Assembly: GCA_934643765.1 (NCBI GenBank)
Contig: CAKUCT010000065.1
Location: forward strand, 1-9,155
From: an uncultured Oscillospiraceae bacterium
GTDB taxonomy: Bacteria; Bacillota; Clostridia; Oscillospirales; Oscillospiraceae
Length of the DNA stretch: 9,155 nt
Reading direction: 5' to 3'
Below, one piece after another: positions 6,746 to 9,155 of this stretch (the first letter of the stretch is position 1; every line of letters begins with the position of its first letter). Made by a program: the position numbers and the translations under genes. Below the pieces are notes generated by a model that saw nothing but the letters and a program-made list of their open reading frames with translations, was not told the DNA's origin and did no database searches.

Positions 6746-7648
6746 CTGCGTTGCCAGGAAAACCTGCTTATATTTGTCCTTCAGCATCGTGCAGGCGACG
6801 GTTGCGTACTCAAACGAGTCGTAAATGCCGAACACCGCCGAGCCCGAGCCCGTCATCTGCGCGCCGTAGGCGCCGTAGGTGATCATCATCGAGCGGATAT
6901 AGTTGATATCAAAATGCTCCTGCATCACAACCGGCTCAAAGACATTGCACAGGCTCCCGCCGATGCCAAGAAGCTCGCCCTTCTGCAGATTCGACATCAT
7001 GGCTCTGTGGTCAGGCCGCTTTTCGATGAACGTCTCATCGAGCTTCTGGTAGAGCTCCGGCGTGGAGACGGAAAACTCCGGCTTGCAGACCACGAAGTAC
7101 AGCTCCGGCGCGTCCGGGAGTTTTGTCAGCCGGTCGCCGACGCCCTCTACCAGCGCCGTCCCCTGCATCACGCAGAACGGCACATCGCAGCCGACCTGCC
7201 CGCCGAGCTCGCACAGCGCCGGGATGGACAGGGGATACCCATAGTGGCGGTTCAGCCCGCGCAGCACAGCCGCCGCGTCGGCGCTGCCGCCGCCGAGCCC
7301 GGCCTGCATGGGGATGCGCTTGCTGATGAAAATCTCAAGCCCCTCTTCCGGTATCTTCGCCGCCGCAAAAAACAGCTTGGCCGCCTTCCAGGCAAGATTT
7401 TCTTCGTTCTGCGGGAACCCTTCGGTTACAAACGTGGAGACCGGGTTCTGCGGGTCGGTTTCATCCAGCATCTCGCGGTAGCAGTGCAGCTGCCAGGCAT
7501 CGCCCGTTCCGATGTCAATCATCACGTCATCGTGCAGGGAAATAGTCTGCATGATGGATTTTAAGTTGTGATAGCCATCTGCGCGCCGGTCCAGTACGTC
7601 CAGCGTCAGATTGACCTTTGCAAAAGCGCCTTCCTGAATTGTTACCAT
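6740..7648 (-). CDS. ispE: 4-diphosphocytidyl-2-C-methyl-D-erythritol kinase (IspE)
   Basis: IspE phosphorylates the 2-hydroxyl of CDP-methylerythritol with ATP, the fourth step of the cytosolic MEP pathway to isoprenoid precursors. The 302-aa product has the three GHMP kinase signatures: FAKVNLTLDVL at the N-terminus (K11, followed by the family pattern RADGYHNLKSIMQ), the ATP loop PMQAGLGGGSADAA (113-126), and QMTGSGSAVFG (264-274) near the C-terminus. The catalytic aspartate is D155 in VGCDVPFC. The length is normal (280-300 aa). The ATG shares its first base with the last base of the DUF1015 stop codon (TAATG). The nearest purine run, AGAGGG, is 15 nt away, so re-initiation by ribosomes finishing DUF1015 is the likely mode of translation. 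No terminator separates it from the upstream genes. The hairpin before spoIIR may end the transcript. Confidence 0.96.
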   Translation of the reverse strand: MVTIQEGAFAKVNLTLDVLDRRADGYHNLKSIMQTISLHDDVMIDIGTGDAWQLHCYREMLDETDPQNPVSTFVTEGFPQNEENLAWKAAKLFFAAAKIPEEGLEIFISKRIPMQAGLGGGSADAAAVLRGLNRHYGYPLSIPALCELGGQVGCDVPFCVMQGTALVEGVGDRLTKLPDAPELYFVVCKPEFSVSTPELYQKLDETFIEKRPDHRAMMSNLQKGELLGIGGSLCNVFEPVVMQEHFDINYIRSMMITYGAYGAQMTGSGSAVFGIYDSFEYATVACTMLKDKYKQVFLATQV

Positions 7649-8889
7649 TACTTGATCTTTCTACCCTCTAAATAATATCGTTTTTCACGGCTGTGGCCCA
7701 TGGAGAAGGTCTTTCTGGGGAGAATGCCGTCTGCAATGACGCCGCGGAACAGCTGGCTCTTTTCCATGGCCGGAAGCAGGAAGCCGATGGTGTCCGGCTT
7801 CTGCGCCAGCTCCACAAGCGCGTCGTCGTCATGGATATAGTCGATCTCGCCCGCGTTTTCCTTCAGATACTCGTCCAGGAAATGCTGCAGAATGCCGACC
7901 GCCAGCTCGCCCTTGCTCTTGTCAAGCACAACCGTGCCGGTTTCTTTTCCAATATACCACTTGACCTCGAAGCCTTCCTTGCCGCCGCAGGCGTCTTCCA
8001 GGGCCTTGAGAAGCTTTCTGGGTTCGGTCTTGAAGATCACGCGGTGGATGGGCTCAAAGACCTGCGCCGGGTCATGGATATTTTCCAGCTCCACCAGCGC
8101 GTATCTTGCCGGATGGTTCGAAAGGTCCACGCCGGGGTTATTCTTCTTGAGCTCTTCATAGCAGCTCTTGGCCGTCGCCAGAGAGTGGTTGCCGTCGCCG
8201 ACGGCGAAGACCATCGGAACGCCCTTGAGGCCCTGATACTTCTCTCCGACCGTGGCCGAATACGCGCTGAGCGCCTGGTTGAACGCTTCGACGTCCTTAC
8301 CTTCCACAAGCCAGCCCGTGATATGGCCGCCGCCCTCCATGAGATCAAAATCATAGAGCTTTTTGAGGCTGTCCTTTTTTGCGCCAATCGGCTCAATGAG
8401 CTTCTTGTCGTGGTCGTCGCAGAGCATCAGAATGTGCGGCAGCTCGATGGGCGCGTCGCGGCGGACACGTTGACGGGGCGGGATACGCTCGGCAACCGTG
8501 CGCTCGGTGGCTCGGATAGCAGAGGTTGCGCCGGTGGAATAGTCATATGCGTCCAGATCAACCATGCCGACCAGACCCTCGCGGACAGAGCCGTTTTCCA
8601 GCGTCCGCTCCACATAGACATAGCTGTTGGGATAGACGGTGAAGACGCCGTCTTCCATATATTTTTTCATGGTCGCGTTGATCTCGGCCGTATGGGCAGC
8701 CTCCTGCTCGGTGCCGAGCTCCGCCTCGGGAAGAATCAGATTGATGGTGGATACAGCGCCCTCTGCGTTTTTGCGCACACGGTCCCAGTAGCCCTGGTCA
8801 GAGGTAAACTGGTCGCAGGCGATGACCGCCCATTTTTCCATGTGGTCAGTCTTCGGCAACAGGATATCAGCGGGTAAAAAAGCGTTCAT
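7648..8889 (-). CDS. DUF1015 family protein, function unproven (possible link to serine metabolism)
   Basis: This is a full-length member of the DUF1015 (PF06245) family, 413 aa from the start chosen here. Recognisable family blocks are ILLPKTDHMEKWAVIACDQF at the N-terminus, TINLILPEAELG, IELPHILMLCDDHDKKLIEPI in the middle, and VGDGNHSLATAK (D232, N234, H235), the usual DGHHR-type motif of the family in a DGNHS form, followed by RYALVELENIHDP and an FSMGHSREKRY C-terminus. There is no signal peptide or membrane segment, so it should be cytosolic. Two starts compete. ATG 8895 is only one base from the AAAGGTG site, while ATG 8889 (M3 of the longer form) is 6-7 nt away and is preferred; the longer form would have 415 aa. 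It follows thrH by 58 bp without a terminator and is coupled to ispE by TAATG. No activity can be assigned from sequence alone; the ThrH neighbour suggests phosphoserine or serine as a substrate to test. Confidence 0.9.
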   Translation of the reverse strand: MNAFLPADILLPKTDHMEKWAVIACDQFTSDQGYWDRVRKNAEGAVSTINLILPEAELGTEQEAAHTAEINATMKKYMEDGVFTVYPNSYVYVERTLENGSVREGLVGMVDLDAYDYSTGATSAIRATERTVAERIPPRQRVRRDAPIELPHILMLCDDHDKKLIEPIGAKKDSLKKLYDFDLMEGGGHITGWLVEGKDVEAFNQALSAYSATVGEKYQGLKGVPMVFAVGDGNHSLATAKSCYEELKKNNPGVDLSNHPARYALVELENIHDPAQVFEPIHRVIFKTEPRKLLKALEDACGGKEGFEVKWYIGKETGTVVLDKSKGELAVGILQHFLDEYLKENAGEIDYIHDDDALVELAQKPDTIGFLLPAMEKSQLFRGVIADGILPRKTFSMGHSREKRYYLEGRKIK

Positions 8890-8895
8890 ATTCAT

Positions 8896-8903
8896 TCACC
8901 TTT
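8896..8903 (-). promoter_or_regulatory. Ribosome binding site deciding the DUF1015 start
   Basis: AAAGGTGA on the minus strand abuts the first ATG (8895), which is too close for normal initiation, and leaves 6 nt before the second in-frame ATG (8889). This favours the shorter protein. The rest of the gap up to the thrH stop codon (8947-8904) shows no clear promoter or terminator. Confidence 0.65.
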
Positions 8904-8947
8904 CATTTTCATTTCGGATTTGCGGAAACAAAAGGACATGCGATAAC

Positions 8948-9155
8948 TTAAAGCGCCGCGCGGATCGCGGCCAGCAGATCGTCATACGCCTCAAACGCTG
9001 GCAGCTGCGGATAGTCCGCCTTGATTTTCTCCGTCGTGCGGAAGAGGAAGCCCGCCTTACCGGCCAGAATCATATCCAGATCGTTGTAGCTGTCGCCGCT
9101 GGCAATGGTTTCAAAGCCGACCGACTGCAGCGCGCGGACGGTGGAAAGCTTGGAG
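8948..9155 (-). CDS. thrH: ThrH-like phosphoserine phosphatase / homoserine phosphotransferase (C-terminal part)
   Basis: The last 69 codons of a HAD-superfamily phosphatase enter at the right edge and end at TAA 8950-8948. The fragment begins SKLSTVRALQ, with the motif III lysine, then has motif IV ASGDSYNDLDMIL, whose GD and ND aspartates bind Mg2+. It continues GKAGFLFRTTEKIKADYPQ and LPAFEAYDDLLAAI. The order GDSYND, then A-G-x-LF, then a (F/Y)PQ(F/L)PA stretch and a final Y-(D/E)-DL is what I know from ThrH, rather than SerB, which has GDGAND. ThrH dephosphorylates phosphoserine (the last step of serine synthesis) and can move the phosphate to homoserine. The catalytic DxD motif I lies outside the window, so the family call rests on the C-terminus only. 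It probably heads or joins an operon with DUF1015 and ispE. Confidence 0.8.
   Translation of the reverse strand, partial: SKLSTVRALQSVGFETIASGDSYNDLDMILAGKAGFLFRTTEKIKADYPQLPAFEAYDDLLAAIRAAL

Noticed and set aside
7693..8877. A 394-codon open frame on the plus strand opposite DUF1015
   Set aside because: It mirrors a clear family member on the other strand, shows no recognisable domain and has no ribosome site that I can see. Long antisense frames are expected in GC-rich coding DNA.
8896..8947. A promoter or terminator between thrH and DUF1015
   Set aside because: There is no TATAAT-like box at proper spacing and no stem with a T-run; the best inverted repeat is only 4 bp. The gap is better read as an operon spacer.

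Overview
The window is GC-rich and carries six protein genes, all on the minus strand, so the biological order runs from the right edge to the left. A sporulation gene (spoIIR), the non-mevalonate isoprenoid gene ispE, an addB-addA pair in the order usual for Firmicutes, Shine-Dalgarno sites of the AGGAGG type and a ThrH-type phosphatase together point to a spore-forming (or recently spore-forming) high-GC Clostridia member. A gut Oscillospirales/Ruminococcaceae-like genome is my best guess, inferred from gene content and base composition only.

Layout in transcription order: (1) the C-terminal 69 codons of a ThrH-like phosphoserine phosphatase/homoserine phosphotransferase (9155-8948); (2) a DUF1015 protein of about 413 aa (8889-7648); (3) ispE, whose ATG overlaps the DUF1015 stop codon (7648-6740); (4) a 54-bp spacer dominated by a 15-bp hairpin that contains the spoIIR Shine-Dalgarno; (5) spoIIR (6685-6077), ending in a rho-independent terminator whose loop contains the stop codon; (6) a 69-bp spacer with an extended -10 promoter immediately behind that terminator; (7) addB (6007-2741, GTG start); (8) addA (2748 to the left edge, first 916 codons only), overlapping addB by 8 bp.

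Functionally there are three blocks: a probable serine/phosphoserine pair (thrH and DUF1015) running into isoprenoid synthesis (ispE); the forespore signal gene spoIIR, set off by RNA structures at both ends; and the AddAB helicase-nuclease, which processes double-strand DNA breaks for recombination and degrades foreign linear DNA, with its own promoter.

I found no mobile element, CRISPR array, tRNA, rRNA or phage gene, and the plus strand has no convincing gene. The protein content is ordinary core genome and I see no clear new multi-gene system. The points most worth checking are the two compact regulatory junctions around spoIIR, the loss of the Walker A motif in AddB, and the possible role of the DUF1015 protein in serine metabolism beside ThrH.
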